Below are positions 26,157 through 36,341 of a stretch of 64,000 nt of DNA, piece by piece (position 1 is the first letter of the stretch; each line of letters begins with the position of its first letter). The DNA lies in NCBI RefSeq assembly GCF_023015625.1, contig NZ_JALKAH010000001.1, positions 930,001 to 994,000 of the forward strand. Direction: 5' to 3'. The translations under genes were made by a program, and so were the position numbers. A model generated the notes under the pieces. The model had not been told where the DNA came from. It did not search any database and worked only from the letters and a program-made list of their open reading frames with translations. The stretch comes from Yoonia sp. F2084L. GTDB taxonomy: Bacteria; Pseudomonadota; Alphaproteobacteria; Rhodobacterales; Rhodobacteraceae.

Positions 26157-27052
26157 TACTTCTTCTCCCGCAATTCGGCGTACAGATAAGGGATCATGAT
26201 CGCGGCAATCGTCATCAGCATAATTGTGGCCGATGCCGCGCCGATACCCATTTGATTACGCGAAAACGTGTAAGAGTACATGAAGGTGGCAGGCAACTCT
26301 GTCGCCCGGCCCGGCCCGCCGCCTGTTAATGCGATGACAAGATCAAAGGTCTTAATCGCAAGGTGGCTGAGGATCACGAAGGCTGATAGAAATGCGGGGC
26401 GCAGCTGTGGAATAACAATCCGGCGATAAAGGTTCCAATTCGAGGCTCCGTCCATCTGGGCGGCTTTCAGAATTTCATTGTCGATCCCACGCAACCCGGC
26501 CAAAAACATCGCCATAACAAACCCGCTGGTTTGCCAAACAGCGGCGAGGACAACTGTGTAAATTGCGAAATCGCTATTCTTGATCCAGTCAAATTCAAAA
26601 CTGGTCCAACCCCAGCTTTGCATCACGTTCTCAAGGCCGATGCCCGGATCGAGGAACCACTTCCATGCGGTGCCGGTCACGATGAAGCTCAGCGCCATGG
26701 GATAAAGATAGATCGTGCGCAACATACCTTCTGCGCGGATTTTTTGATCCAGAAAGATCGCCAAACTCAGGCCCAGAACAGTGCAAATGCCGATATAGAG
26801 AAAGGCAAAAATGCCCATGTTCGTGATCGAGGTTTCCCAATGGCTGAGCCGCCAGAGCTTGGAATAATTCTCAAGCCCGACCCAACCGTAGGACGGCAAT
26901 AGACGGCTGTCGGTGAACGACAGGTAGACTGAGAAAATGATGAACCCGTAGACGAACACCACCATCAAAGCGACGGAAGGCGACAAGACAAGCTTGGGCA
27001 ACCAAATCTGAAGCTTTGTTTTGAAATCGGCGTCGGCTTGCATGGCCATCAC
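26156..27052 (-). CDS. Sugar ABC transporter permease (MalF type)
   Basis: The product is about 298 residues with six membrane segments. The EAA loop is AAQMDGASNWNLYRRIVIP near residue 200. It pairs with the MalG-type gene downstream. An alternative start two codons in (MAMQAD) cannot be excluded. It is 81 bases from the substrate-binding protein gene, and the gap holds a hairpin. Confidence 0.93.
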   Translation of the reverse strand: MMAMQADADFKTKLQIWLPKLVLSPSVALMVVFVYGFIIFSVYLSFTDSRLLPSYGWVGLENYSKLWRLSHWETSITNMGIFAFLYIGICTVLGLSLAIFLDQKIRAEGMLRTIYLYPMALSFIVTGTAWKWFLDPGIGLENVMQSWGWTSFEFDWIKNSDFAIYTVVLAAVWQTSGFVMAMFLAGLRGIDNEILKAAQMDGASNWNLYRRIVIPQLRPAFLSAFVILSHLAIKTFDLVIALTGGGPGRATELPATFMYSYTFSRNQMGIGAASATIMLMTIAAIMIPYLYAELREKK

Positions 27053-27098
27053 GCCACCTCCTCACATTGAAGTGGTTGAGTTTGATATCCAAGGTAGC

Positions 27099-27121
27099 GG
27101 GGCGACGGCATGCGCCGCCCC
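27099..27121 (-). other. GC-rich hairpin between binding-protein and permease genes
   Basis: GGGGCG pairs with CGCCCC across 11 bases that include GCATGC. It lies just 3' of the substrate-binding-protein gene with no T run. Such intercistronic hairpins often protect the upstream mRNA so that the binding protein is made in excess over the permeases. That role here is inference. Confidence 0.4.
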
Positions 27122-27133
27122 ATCTTTTCAAGA

Positions 27134-28384
27134 TTACTTTGCGATGGAAATCGCATCCACCAGCTCGAGCGCCGCAGTGGCGCTGTCATATTCACCGTTG
27201 AAGTGCGCGGTGACGACATCAAAGATAGCGTTCTTAACCGATGCTGGGTTGGCGTGACCGTGTGCGACAGATCCAACAAGGTTGTCTGTGGCCGCAGCGG
27301 CAGCCAGATCGGCCATGCCTTGCTTACCGCAGGCGTCAAAGGCTTCGTCGGACACATCTGTACGCGCCGGAACGGACCCTTTGACCACGTTAAACGCGGA
27401 TTGGAACGATGGTGACAGAATGGCAGAGGCCAGTGCGGCCTGTTCGGGTGAGACTTCACCGCTTTGGTCAAACATCATGAACTGGTCGGCGTTAAAGGTG
27501 ACCTGCTCTTGCGTGCCTGGAAAACGGAAGCAAAGGAAATCTTCCCCAGGAACCTTACCTGCGTTCAGAAATTCGCCCTTCGCCCAGTCGCCCATCATCT
27601 GGAAACCGGCCTCTCCGTTGATGACCATAGCTGTCGCAAGGTTCCAGTCACGACCAGAGAAGTTGTCGTCCACATTGGCACGGATCACAGCCATACGGTC
27701 AAACGCTTCGACCATTTCATCGCCACCAAGCACACTTTCATCAAGATCAATGAAGGCAGAACGGTAGCCGTCAATGCCCAGAACAGACATCGCAACAGCG
27801 TCAAAAACAGTTGTATCCTGCCAAGCCTGACCACCGTGGGCAATTGGTGTCACACCGGCGGCCTGCAATGTATCAAGTGCGGCTGTGAACTCTTCCCAAG
27901 TAGTAGGTGCTGCAATGCCGTTGGCATCCAGAACCGCCTTGTTCGCCCAGACCCAGTTAGTCGAGTGAACATTTACAGGGGCAGAAACCCATGCGCCGTC
28001 AACTTTTGCGAACTGCTGCAAAGCAGCAGGAACAACTGCGTCCCACCCTTCAGCGGCGGCCACATCATTCAGGTTCGCAAGCGAGCCTTGGTTCGCCCAG
28101 TCAATGATGTCAAAGCCGAGGCCTTGAACGGCAGTTGGTGCATTGCCTGCGGTGACGCGGGCGCGCAGAACGGTCATCGCCTGCTCACCACCGCCGCCAG
28201 CGACGGGCATATCTGTCCAGCCAATGCCTTGGCCTTCAAGGTCTTCCTTCAGAACGTTCAGCGCGGCGGCTTCACCACCTGATGTCCACCAGTGCAACAC
28301 CTCAACATCTTCAGCGTAGGCCGAACCTGCGGTGACAGTCAGCGCAAGCGCGATTGCAGTCTTTGTATTTAGAAACGAACGCAT
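27134..28384 (-). CDS. Sugar ABC transporter substrate-binding protein (glucose/mannose type, GtsA-like)
   Basis: The product is 416 residues with a Sec signal (cleavage after GSAYA). The mature start [20 protein letters not shown] and the run [20 protein letters not shown] closely follow the glucose/mannose-binding proteins of CUT1 importers such as Pseudomonas GtsA. This makes glucose, mannose or a glucoside the best guess for the ligand. It is followed by two permeases and the ATPase, with the operon continuing into oxidoreductases. Confidence 0.9.
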   Translation of the reverse strand: MRSFLNTKTAIALALTVTAGSAYAEDVEVLHWWTSGGEAAALNVLKEDLEGQGIGWTDMPVAGGGGEQAMTVLRARVTAGNAPTAVQGLGFDIIDWANQGSLANLNDVAAAEGWDAVVPAALQQFAKVDGAWVSAPVNVHSTNWVWANKAVLDANGIAAPTTWEEFTAALDTLQAAGVTPIAHGGQAWQDTTVFDAVAMSVLGIDGYRSAFIDLDESVLGGDEMVEAFDRMAVIRANVDDNFSGRDWNLATAMVINGEAGFQMMGDWAKGEFLNAGKVPGEDFLCFRFPGTQEQVTFNADQFMMFDQSGEVSPEQAALASAILSPSFQSAFNVVKGSVPARTDVSDEAFDACGKQGMADLAAAAATDNLVGSVAHGHANPASVKNAIFDVVTAHFNGEYDSATAALELVDAISIAK

Positions 28385-28424
28385 TGGTTTCCTCCCGATT
28401 TGCGTTAAGTAATCCCAGCCCGTT

Positions 28425-29945
28425 TTAGGTGCTGGTTTGAACCCAAGGTGCCCGGCTGCGCCCGATGCGCATCACCAGTGACTTCACCTCAAGAAATTCT
28501 TCGAACCCGTAGCTACCAATTTCGCGCCCTTGTCCCGACTGCTTGACCCCTCCAAAGGCAAGCTCGGGATAGCCGTCCATCCAGGTGTTGGTCCAAACGG
28601 TTCCGGCCTGCGCCCGTCGGGCAAATTCCAGACAGGTGTGCATGTTTTCGCTCCAGACGCCGGCGGACAACCCAAAATCACTGTCATTGGTCAAAGCAAT
28701 CGCGTCTTCCAAGGTGCGAAATGTCAGGACAGTCAGGACAGGGCCAAACACTTCATCGCGTGCGATTGGCATGTCTGGTTGCACGCCACTGATGACAGTT
28801 GGCTGATAAAACTGATCACCCAACCCGTCCACAGACAGCGCACCGCCACCCAACTCAAGGGTTGCACCTTCTGCAATAGCCGCTTCGACGTAGGCATGGA
28901 TCTTGGCGTTGTGTTCAGGTGTCACAATCGCACCCACCTGGGTATCAGGATCAAGCGGGTCGCCGAATTTCACCTGTTTGGATAGCGCCACCACACGGGC
29001 AACAAAGCTTTCGGCAACATCTTCGTGCACGATGATCCGACTGGATGAATTGCAGCATTGTCCAACATTGAAGTAAACGCCAAAGGTCACGGCATCAGCC
29101 GCATTTTCCAGATCCGCATCCGGGAAAATCACCTGAGGGTTCTTCCCACCAAGTTCCAACGCGACCTTCTTCAAGGTCCCGGCAGAGGCTTGCGTGATCA
29201 TTTTTCCCACAACAGTTGAGCCGGTGAAGGTCACCATATCCACATCATCGTGGGTCGACATCAGACTGCCGACCGGATCGCCGTAACCCAACACGATATT
29301 GCAAACGCCCGCTGGAAGACCGGCTTCCAACAAAAGTTCGCCCATCATCACGGTCGAGGACGGTGTCATCTCTGACGGCTTCACAACCACAGTACAGCCC
29401 GCAGCCAACGCAAATGGCAGTTTCTGACTTAGAATCCAAAACGGGAAATTCCACGGTGTGATAATTGACACCACCCCGATCGGTTCCTTCAAAACAACGC
29501 CAAGCATTTCCGCGCCCAACGTATTGTGGCTGTCGCCATGCGACGTCCGCGCAAGCGACGCCGCATAGCGCCAAAGATCGGCAGCGCCGCCGACTTCGCC
29601 GCGCGATTGGCTAATGGGTTTACCACTTTCGAGCGTTTCCAAAAGCGCGATCCGTTCGACATTGGCCTCAATCAGATCAGCGACTTTCAACAGCGTGGTG
29701 GCGCGTGCCTTGCCAGACATGCGGCTCCACACACCGGCATCAAACGCACGACGTGCGGCGGCGATCGCGGCGTTGGCTTCCGCCTCGCCGCCACGCGCCG
29801 AAACGCTGACCACTGTTCCATGAGACGGGGAAACGCGATCAAACCTATCTGTGCTTGCGATCCAAGCGCCATCAATCAAATGGCGGCCCTCAAAAACGGG
29901 TGGCAACTCAAACGCGATGGCCTTGTTAATGGTAAAATCTTTCAT
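28425..29945 (-). CDS. NAD(P)-dependent aldehyde dehydrogenase
   Basis: The product is 506 residues from the ATG at 29945. The general base is in [10 protein letters not shown] and the catalytic Cys in [13 protein letters not shown], with the cofactor site around ITPWNFPF and [10 protein letters not shown]. It resembles betaine- and hydroxybutyraldehyde-type dehydrogenases, so an aldehyde arising from a GMC reaction is a reasonable substrate. The frame is open back to 30083, but that extension lies inside the upstream gene. Four bases separate it from the enoyl-CoA hydratase. Confidence 0.92.
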   Translation of the reverse strand: MKDFTINKAIAFELPPVFEGRHLIDGAWIASTDRFDRVSPSHGTVVSVSARGGEAEANAAIAAARRAFDAGVWSRMSGKARATTLLKVADLIEANVERIALLETLESGKPISQSRGEVGGAADLWRYAASLARTSHGDSHNTLGAEMLGVVLKEPIGVVSIITPWNFPFWILSQKLPFALAAGCTVVVKPSEMTPSSTVMMGELLLEAGLPAGVCNIVLGYGDPVGSLMSTHDDVDMVTFTGSTVVGKMITQASAGTLKKVALELGGKNPQVIFPDADLENAADAVTFGVYFNVGQCCNSSSRIIVHEDVAESFVARVVALSKQVKFGDPLDPDTQVGAIVTPEHNAKIHAYVEAAIAEGATLELGGGALSVDGLGDQFYQPTVISGVQPDMPIARDEVFGPVLTVLTFRTLEDAIALTNDSDFGLSAGVWSENMHTCLEFARRAQAGTVWTNTWMDGYPELAFGGVKQSGQGREIGSYGFEEFLEVKSLVMRIGRSRAPWVQTST

Positions 29946-29949
29946 TTTC

Positions 29950-30717
29950 TCATTGCCCGTCAAATTTTGGGATACGTTTTTCAAGGAATGCTTGGACACC
30001 CTCGGCCCGATCCGCAGTAGCAGCCGCGGCGGCGCTGCCAAGCATTTCAATTGCGGCGGCGCGGTCTTCTCCGACGGCACCATGTATCATCGCTTTAGCC
30101 AATTCATTTGCGCGCGGTGAGACCGCACAAAGTGTTTCGGCAACGTCATGGGCTGCCTTTATGGTGTCATTGGAGAAAGAGGTTACAAAACCCAGCTGGA
30201 AGGCGCGATCTGCGGTTATCTGACGTCCGAAAATCGCCATTTCCTTGATAACGGCTTCCGGCAACAACCGGGCCAGACGCTGGGTACCGGACCAGCCGGG
30301 CACGATGCCCACTTTGGCCTCTGGCAGCGCGATACGGGCCTTCGCGGACATGATGCGAATGTCGCAACATGCAGCCAGTTCAAGCCCGCCGCCAAATGCA
30401 TGACCGTTCAGCGCACCAATGGTTGGCTTGCTGAACCGCGCAAGACGGTCAAACACGCGGTGACCATCACGGACCCAAAATCGCGCAAACTCCGCAGGAT
30501 CAAGCGAACCCCATTCGGCGATATCAGCACCACAGCAAAACGCCTTGTCTCCGGCCCCGGTCAGGATCACACAGCGCACGTCAGGCTGGTGCTCGATCTC
30601 GGTCAGGTAGGTTTCCAGTTGGCGTAGCATAGCTGTGGTCAGCGCGTTCAGCTTGCTCTGGTTAGACAGCGTCAGAACGGCGGTCGTGCCTTCATATGTG
30701 CGGATAATCTCGCTCAA
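29950..30717 (-). CDS. Enoyl-CoA hydratase/isomerase
   Basis: The product is 255 residues. The crotonase fold is shown by GALNGHAFGGGLELAACCDI (oxyanion hole) and ALPEAKVGIVPGWSGTQRLA (Glu of the active site). Substrate cannot be read. It overlaps the CoA-transferase gene by four bases, which points to hydration or isomerisation of a CoA ester made by that transferase. Confidence 0.92.
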   Translation of the reverse strand: MSEIIRTYEGTTAVLTLSNQSKLNALTTAMLRQLETYLTEIEHQPDVRCVILTGAGDKAFCCGADIAEWGSLDPAEFARFWVRDGHRVFDRLARFSKPTIGALNGHAFGGGLELAACCDIRIMSAKARIALPEAKVGIVPGWSGTQRLARLLPEAVIKEMAIFGRQITADRAFQLGFVTSFSNDTIKAAHDVAETLCAVSPRANELAKAMIHGAVGEDRAAAIEMLGSAAAAATADRAEGVQAFLEKRIPKFDGQ

Positions 30718-32285
30718 AGTTGCAACCCCATCGCGTCTTTGCGCAACAGGCTCTTTGGCATCTGAGTAGCGTTTTCAGCGATTTGAACGCGGCCACTTGA
30801 CGCGCCAACGATATGTTCGCGCGGATCAATACCTGGCATGATTTCTGTCGCGATCAGGCCTTTGTCCGTAGACCGGATCACGCAACGCTCAGTCACATAA
30901 ATGACATTCTGACCTTGCTCGCGGGCGCGCGTGCCAGAAAACGTGACGTGCTCTACCTTGTCCACCATCTTGGTGAACTTGCCCGGAGCGACTATCTTGA
31001 TGCCGTTTTCATCCAAGTCGACTTTCGCACCAGCCTCAAACCAACCCGAGAAGACGATGTTTTTGGCGCGCGCGGTGATGTCGACAAAGCCGCCACAGCC
31101 AGCCGTCAGATACGGTTTTTTGCCCAGCTTCGAGACATTCACATTGCCTTGGACATCGACCTCAAGGAACGACAGGAATGAGACGTCAAAGCCTCCGCCC
31201 TGAAAATAGATGAATTGCTGCGGGGCTGGCACGAATGCATCCGCGTTTGATGCGCAACCAAAAGCAAAACCGGTTAGTGGAACACCGCCAACGGCGCCTT
31301 GTTCAATCGCCCAAGTCACGGCATCAGTGTAACCCTCTTCCAACAAAATGCGCGGCACCATGGCGCTAATGCCGAAACCTAAGTTGGCGGTCATGCCGCG
31401 CTGCAACTCTTGGGCCGCACGGCGCGCAATGACTTTCTCGATCCCGTGTTCCGCGTGGCTAAAGCTGTCCCAAGGGCGCATCACCTCTCCGGAAATCGCG
31501 GGATCATAATCTGTCTGGGTTGTCTGCTTCTGGTCTGCATCAACAACAATGCAATCTACCAAATGCCCCGGCACGCGGACATCATGGGGGCGCAAACTGC
31601 CGTTAGCGGTGACACGCTTAACCTGCGCGATCACAAGACCGCCATTGTTGCGCACGCAGATCGCCTGCTCCAGCCCGCCTAGGTAGGCACCTTCATGTTC
31701 ATAGGTCAGGTTTCCACGCTCATCGGCAGTCGTTGCGCGGATGATTGCAACGTCGGGCACGATGTTCGGAAAATGCAACCACGTATCACCCAAAAACGCC
31801 ACGCGATCGACAATGGGCGCCGCAGCCCCCTTATCATTCATCGCGCAGCCTTGGCGCTGTGGATCAACAAAAGTATCCAGCCCAACCTTCGTCAGCACGC
31901 CTGGCCGATGCGCGGCCGCCTCGCGATGCATATCAAACATGATGCCAGAGGGGACGTTATATGCCGCAATCCTGTCGTCAACGATCATCCGCCAAATCGC
32001 GGGAATTTCAACGTTGGACGGACCCGATGGAAACGACCCTGCCAAAATGCGGGCAAGCAATCCCTCTTTTGCAATATGGTCGATACCTTTGACGCCATAG
32101 ACGTCCCCGGCTGCGATGGGATGCAATGAGGTGATCGCGCGCGGGTGCCCTTCCTGGTCGAACCGTTCGCCAATCGCCTTAAGGACAGCGTCGGGACATC
32201 CAAGCGTCGACGACGACGAGACAGACAAGACTGACCCATCATCTATTCGGCTGACGGCTTCCCTGACCGATACGACTTTGTTCAT
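30714..32285 (-). CDS. Acyl-CoA:carboxylate CoA-transferase (fused alpha-beta)
   Basis: The product is 523 residues from the ATG at 32285, the length of fused alpha-beta family I transferases such as YdiF or propionate CoA-transferase. The alpha half starts SVREAVSRIDDGSVLSVSSS. The beta half has ANLGFGISAMVPRIL and the catalytic Glu in WAIEQGAVGGVP. It would move CoA from a donor such as acetyl-CoA to a catabolic acid. First gene of the first operon. The frame stays open to 32333, but that start would lie inside an operator. Confidence 0.9.
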   Translation of the reverse strand: MNKVVSVREAVSRIDDGSVLSVSSSSTLGCPDAVLKAIGERFDQEGHPRAITSLHPIAAGDVYGVKGIDHIAKEGLLARILAGSFPSGPSNVEIPAIWRMIVDDRIAAYNVPSGIMFDMHREAAAHRPGVLTKVGLDTFVDPQRQGCAMNDKGAAAPIVDRVAFLGDTWLHFPNIVPDVAIIRATTADERGNLTYEHEGAYLGGLEQAICVRNNGGLVIAQVKRVTANGSLRPHDVRVPGHLVDCIVVDADQKQTTQTDYDPAISGEVMRPWDSFSHAEHGIEKVIARRAAQELQRGMTANLGFGISAMVPRILLEEGYTDAVTWAIEQGAVGGVPLTGFAFGCASNADAFVPAPQQFIYFQGGGFDVSFLSFLEVDVQGNVNVSKLGKKPYLTAGCGGFVDITARAKNIVFSGWFEAGAKVDLDENGIKIVAPGKFTKMVDKVEHVTFSGTRAREQGQNVIYVTERCVIRSTDKGLIATEIMPGIDPREHIVGASSGRVQIAENATQMPKSLLRKDAMGLQL

Positions 32286-32320
32286 TGATGTCCCCACACT
32301 CACAGTTCCGGCAGCCTTAT

Positions 32321-32332
32321 TGGAACGTTCCA
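32321..32332. promoter_or_regulatory. LacI-type operator, proximal copy
   Basis: TGGAACGTTCCA is a perfect 12-bp palindrome, 35 bases upstream of the CoA-transferase start, identical to the core at 19698-19713. Its centre is 23 bases from that of the distal copy, near two helical turns, so two repressor dimers could bind side by side. Confidence 0.85.
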
Positions 32333-32343
32333 TATATTACTAC

Positions 32344-32355
32344 TGGAACGTTCCA
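32344..32355. promoter_or_regulatory. LacI-type operator, distal copy, inside the promoter
   Basis: TGGAACGTTCCA again, a perfect palindrome. Reading the minus strand, TTGAAC (32360-32365) can be a -35 element and the AT-rich TAGTAATATA (between the two operators) the -10 region, so this operator lies in the spacer. That is an arrangement expected for direct repression. Promoter elements are by eye. Confidence 0.8.
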
Positions 32356-32395
32356 AAAAGTTCAAGGAGAAATCAAAAACGGGCGACAGCCTTTG

Positions 32396-32800
32396 TTAAG
32401 TAGCCGCTTTAGGGGCCACCACTTCATAGATTTCCAGCGGTAAACCGTCAGGATCTGCGAAGAATGTGAACCGAGAGCCCGTATTCTCATCGATTCTGAC
32501 AGGCTCAACTGTTACCGCCTTGGCTGTCAAAATGCGGACGGTTTCGTCTAAATCGGAAACCCGAAACGCAAGATGCCGCAGTCCGCAGGCTTCCGGCCTG
32601 GACGGCCTGTTGGGCGTGACCGGAAAGCTGAATATCTCCAACTGTCCCCCACATTGCAGGCGCAAGTCGAGTTTCCACGACTGGCGGTCTTCTCGGTATG
32701 TCTCAAGGATTACCTTCAAACCAAGTGTTTCGGTGTAAAACCTCTTAGAAACTTCGTAATTGCTTGCGATGAGTGCAACGTGGTGAAACTCAAAATTCAT
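32396..32800 (-). CDS. VOC family protein (glyoxalase I-like, YaeR type)
   Basis: The product is 134 residues. It begins FHHVALIASNYEVSKRFYTE and ends SRFTFFADPDGLPLEIYEV, giving metal ligands His6/7 and the two Glu of the VOC fold. It could be a glyoxalase or an epimerase-type enzyme. It lies upstream of the catabolic promoter, on the same strand, so it is transcribed separately and its link to the LacI locus is uncertain. Confidence 0.85.
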   Translation of the reverse strand: MNFEFHHVALIASNYEVSKRFYTETLGLKVILETYREDRQSWKLDLRLQCGGQLEIFSFPVTPNRPSRPEACGLRHLAFRVSDLDETVRILTAKAVTVEPVRIDENTGSRFTFFADPDGLPLEIYEVVAPKAAT

Positions 32801-32882
32801 GCGTGATAGTCCATTTGGTTGGCATCAACTTGCAATACAGCCTGAACAACTGACCAAGACAATGCAGGCGGCAGAATACCAC

Positions 32883-32908
32883 AAAGACCCGCTGTCATGC
32901 GGACCTTT
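32883..32908 (-). terminator. Probable terminator of the urease operon
   Basis: On the minus strand AAAGGTCCGC pairs with GCGGGTCTTT (10 pairs, two wobbles) around ATGACA, followed by TTTG. It lies 14 bases after the ureG stop. The T run is short. Confidence 0.55.
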
Positions 32909-32921
32909 CTAGTTGCTGACG

Positions 32922-33533
32922 TCAGATCCCGCCCATCTCGCGCACCAACTCCAGCACACGCGTCGCGCCTTCCCCGTTGCGCAGTGAGGTCATCACGAAG
33001 GGCCTTTCACCCCGCATAAGCGTCGCATCGCGTTCCATCACATCCAGCGAGGCCCCAACATGCGGAGCCAGATCTGTTTTGTTGATCACAAGCACGTCCG
33101 ATTTCGTGATAGCAGGCCCACCTTTGCGGGGAATTTCCTCGCCCGCTGCGACATCAATCACATAGAGCGTGAGGTCTGCGAGTTCCGGGCTGAAAGTTGC
33201 TGAAAGGTTGTCACCACCTGATTCAATCAGCACGACGGCCACGTCCGGATGCCGCTCTTGCATTTGCGCCACAGCCGCCAAGTTGATGCTTGCATCCTCG
33301 CGGATCGCCGTATGCGGGCAACCACCCGTTTCAACCCCGATGATCCGGTCGGCAGGCAGGATTTGCATGCGAGTCAACGCCTCGGCATCTTCTTGTGTGT
33401 AGATGTCATTCGTGATCACCCCGATTGAAATTTCAGGATGCATCAACTGCGCCAAACGGGCCGTTAGCGTTGTCTTGCCTGCACCAACCGGGCCGCCAAT
33501 CCCGATGCGCAGTGGGCCATTTACCTGTGTCAT
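32922..33533 (-). CDS. ureG: Urease accessory GTPase UreG
   Basis: The product is 203 residues. The P-loop is [17 protein letters not shown], the metal-binding Cys-Pro-His is in [17 protein letters not shown], and the guanine motif is VINKTDLAP. UreG drives nickel delivery to the urease active site using GTP, with UreD and UreF. It is the last gene of the operon and overlaps ureF by four bases. Confidence 0.97.
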   Translation of the reverse strand: MTQVNGPLRIGIGGPVGAGKTTLTARLAQLMHPEISIGVITNDIYTQEDAEALTRMQILPADRIIGVETGGCPHTAIREDASINLAAVAQMQERHPDVAVVLIESGGDNLSATFSPELADLTLYVIDVAAGEEIPRKGGPAITKSDVLVINKTDLAPHVGASLDVMERDATLMRGERPFVMTSLRNGEGATRVLELVREMGGI

Positions 33534-34174
33534 GATTGAAAAAGCCTTGGTTGTTGGACCTCATGGCGCATCGCTGCGATGTCCGAGAGGAAAGTGTTTG
33601 AGTGAAGATCGTCAAGCGTCGTGGTACTGGCAGCACGTGCCGTTTTTTCACAAAGGACCGACAGGTCTTGGATCAGTGCTTGCCCATCGGTCTGGCCCAA
33701 TGGCATCAAGCGCAGACATGCCATGACGATGTTGCTGACGAAAGCCTGCAAGTACATCGACGCCGACATCTGCAAAGGCGCGCTTTGCTGGGCTGTGGCC
33801 CAGCCCACGGCGACAGGAAACAACACCGGTGGCACATCTACTTGCGACGTCGCGGCAAGCGTGCGGGCAAAGGCAGCCCCTTGGTTTACGCTCTCGCGTA
33901 ATCTCTCGTGGCTGGCAGCGAAGGCACGGCCTGTTGCATCCACCTGCATTAACGCCTTTGCGTCGGTCGCCCTGTAAGCCGCACAAAACAGCACCGCATC
34001 TGCCCAACCGGACCCGTCGGTCAGCACGTCGCGCAACCACGCGCGCAGGGTGTCGCGATCATCAACCCAGCCTTCGGCAATCGCGGCCTCAAGCCCGTGA
34101 GAATAGGCAAAGCTGCCCAGCGGATAGGACGGCGAAAGCCACTGCGACAGTGTCAGTACGGCACTAGTGCTCAT
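33530..34174 (-). CDS. ureF: Urease accessory protein UreF
   Basis: The product is 214 residues from the ATG at 34174. Typical UreF features are the start [23 protein letters not shown] and the all-alpha remainder. UreF with UreD links UreG to apo-urease. The longer frame to 34294 would overlap most of the end of ureE and was rejected; the chosen start still overlaps ureE by 11 bases. Confidence 0.93.
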   Translation of the reverse strand: MSTSAVLTLSQWLSPSYPLGSFAYSHGLEAAIAEGWVDDRDTLRAWLRDVLTDGSGWADAVLFCAAYRATDAKALMQVDATGRAFAASHERLRESVNQGAAFARTLAATSQVDVPPVLFPVAVGWATAQQSAPLQMSASMYLQAFVSNIVMACLRLMPLGQTDGQALIQDLSVLCEKTARAASTTTLDDLHSNTFLSDIAAMRHEVQQPRLFQS

Positions 34175-34631
34175 GTGCTGTGGCACCATGTTCGTGGCTA
34201 TGGGTGCGACCATGCCCGTAAGCGCCGCCTTCAGGGGTGAAGGGTTCACTGACCTCTTGAATAGTGGCCCCAAGATGTTCGAGCATATGTCCAATCACCT
34301 TGTCATGCTGGATCAACAGACGATCCGTTTCGATCTGACAGGGCGTGTGCCGATTGCCGATGTGCCACGCCAATTGCACAAGATCGCCGGTGACTTGCAG
34401 CAATGGCTCCTCCGCGGCGACAACTTCAATCAGGCGGCCATCATCCAGTTCAAAAGCATCGCCATGATCCAGTGAAGTCGTATGCGCGAGGTTCACCAAA
34501 AGCGTTTCGCCATGCGCCGTTTTGATCACTTTGCGCCGTAGAAACCGTTCATCATAGGTCAGAACGCAAAGTTCAAAGGCATCTGACCATGTGCCAACTT
34601 TCTTGACGGTATGAGAGGTGTAATCGGCCAT
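34164..34631 (-). CDS. ureE: Urease accessory metallochaperone UreE
   Basis: The product is 155 residues. The central WHIGNRHTPCQIE holds the conserved His for nickel, and the C-terminal tail is His-rich ([17 protein letters not shown], five His), typical of nickel-storing UreE. Its ATG shares one base with the ureC stop, so translation is probably coupled. Confidence 0.95.
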   Translation of the reverse strand: MADYTSHTVKKVGTWSDAFELCVLTYDERFLRRKVIKTAHGETLLVNLAHTTSLDHGDAFELDDGRLIEVVAAEEPLLQVTGDLVQLAWHIGNRHTPCQIETDRLLIQHDKVIGHMLEHLGATIQEVSEPFTPEGGAYGHGRTHSHEHGATAHEH

Positions 34632-36340
34632 CAGAACAAGAAATACCGCTGTGCCATCGGCAGTTCCGTCGCGGGCTCGCATGTCAGCAGTTCGCCGTTC
34701 GCGCGGACCTCATAGGTCTCTGGATGCACTTCGATATCCGGTAAGGCGTCGTTCAGTACCAGATCACGCTTGCCGATATTCCGGGTCCCCTTCACGGCAA
34801 CCGTTTGCTTGGCCAGCCCCAGCTTGTCGCGGATACCATCGGCCTGTGCCGCAGCACTGACAAAGGTCACCGCATTGTGGCTGACCGCCCCTCCCATCGC
34901 GCCGAACATTGGCCGGGTATAGACAGGTTGCGGCGTCGGGATGGATGCGTTCGGATCGCCCATCTGCGCGCAGACAATCATGCCGCCCATCAACACCATT
35001 TCCGGCTTCACGCCAAAGAACGCAGGGTCCCACAACACCAGATCAGCGCGCTTGCCCTCGGTGATCGACCCGATCTGCGTGCTGATGCCATGGGCAATCG
35101 CCGGGTTGATCGTGTATTTGGCAATGTAGCGGCGCACACGGTAATTGTCGTTTTCACCCGTCTCTTCGGGCAACCGTCCGCGTTGTTTCTTCATCTTATC
35201 GGCGGTTTGCCATGTCCGTGTCAGCACCTCACCCACCCGGCCCATCGCCTGACTGTCAGAGGCGATAATCGAAAATGCGCCCATATCATGCAGGATATCC
35301 TCGGCGGCAATCGTCTCGCGCCGGATACGGCTTTCGGCAAAGGCTACGTCTTCGGGGATGGACTTATCAAGGTGGTGACAGACCATCAGCATGTCCAGAT
35401 GCTCTTCCAGCGTGTTGACAGTGAACGGCCGGGTAGGATTGGTCGAGGACGGCAGGACGTTTTCATCGCCACATATTTTGATGATGTCTGGCGCATGCCC
35501 ACCGCCTGCCCCTTCGGTATGAAAAGCATGGATTGTGCGGCCTTTTATTGCCGCGACCGTGTTTTCCACAAACCCGCTCTCATTCAGCGTATCGGTGTGG
35601 ATCATCACCTGAACATCCATGTCGTCTGCCACAGACAGGCAGCAGTCAATCGCGGCAGGCGTGGTCCCCCAATCCTCATGCAGCTTCAGCGCGCAGGCAC
35701 CGGCGTTGACCATTTCGATCAGTGCTTCCGGTTGCGACGCATTGCCTTTACCCGAAAGCCCGATGTTCATCGGCACCGCATCCACCGATTGCAGCATGCG
35801 TCCAATATGCCAAGGCCCCGGTGTACAGGTCGTGGCCAGCGTACCATGCGCGGGGCCGGTGCCGCCGCCAAGCTGAGTAGTAATCCCAGAGTGCAGCGCA
35901 TCCTCCATCTGCTGTGGGCAGATAAAGTGGATATGGCTGTCAAAGCCGCCCGCGGTAAGAATGCGGCCTTCACCGGCGATCGCCTCGGTTCCCGGCCCGA
36001 CGATAATATCGACACTGGGCTGCGTGTCGGGGTTGCCCGCCTTGCCGATCTTGTGGATACGACCATCACGCAGGCCGACATCGGCCTTGTAGATGCCGGA
36101 ATGATCAACGATCAGCGCATTCGTGATGACCGTATCGACCGCACCGCCTGCACGGGTGACCTGGCTTTGCCCCATCCCGTCGCGGATCACCTTGCCACCG
36201 CCAAACTTTACCTCTTCGCCGTAAGTGGTCAGGTCGTGTTCTACTTCAATGATCAGGTCTGTATCGGCCAGACGAACCCGGTCGCCTGTGGTCGGGCCGA
36301 ACATCGCGGCATAGTCCTGGCGGGAAACTTGGGTTGGCAT
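34631..36340 (-). CDS. ureC: Urease subunit alpha
   Basis: The product is 569 residues, full length for the catalytic subunit. Nickel-site residues are seen in [14 protein letters not shown], the carbamylated Lys in [12 protein letters not shown], and the active-site flap in [20 protein letters not shown] with its Cys and His. Urease hydrolyses urea to ammonia and carbamate. The frame continues to 36394 but the ATG at 36340 matches the family start ([20 protein letters not shown]). Confidence 0.98.
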   Translation of the reverse strand: MPTQVSRQDYAAMFGPTTGDRVRLADTDLIIEVEHDLTTYGEEVKFGGGKVIRDGMGQSQVTRAGGAVDTVITNALIVDHSGIYKADVGLRDGRIHKIGKAGNPDTQPSVDIIVGPGTEAIAGEGRILTAGGFDSHIHFICPQQMEDALHSGITTQLGGGTGPAHGTLATTCTPGPWHIGRMLQSVDAVPMNIGLSGKGNASQPEALIEMVNAGACALKLHEDWGTTPAAIDCCLSVADDMDVQVMIHTDTLNESGFVENTVAAIKGRTIHAFHTEGAGGGHAPDIIKICGDENVLPSSTNPTRPFTVNTLEEHLDMLMVCHHLDKSIPEDVAFAESRIRRETIAAEDILHDMGAFSIIASDSQAMGRVGEVLTRTWQTADKMKKQRGRLPEETGENDNYRVRRYIAKYTINPAIAHGISTQIGSITEGKRADLVLWDPAFFGVKPEMVLMGGMIVCAQMGDPNASIPTPQPVYTRPMFGAMGGAVSHNAVTFVSAAAQADGIRDKLGLAKQTVAVKGTRNIGKRDLVLNDALPDIEVHPETYEVRANGELLTCEPATELPMAQRYFLF

Positions 36341-36341
36341 A

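Noticed and set aside
15497..32285. Reading the choline-dehydrogenase-like GMC plus aldehyde dehydrogenase as a bet operon
   Set aside because: The genes are separated by a sugar importer, betI and betC are absent, and the regulator is LacI-type.
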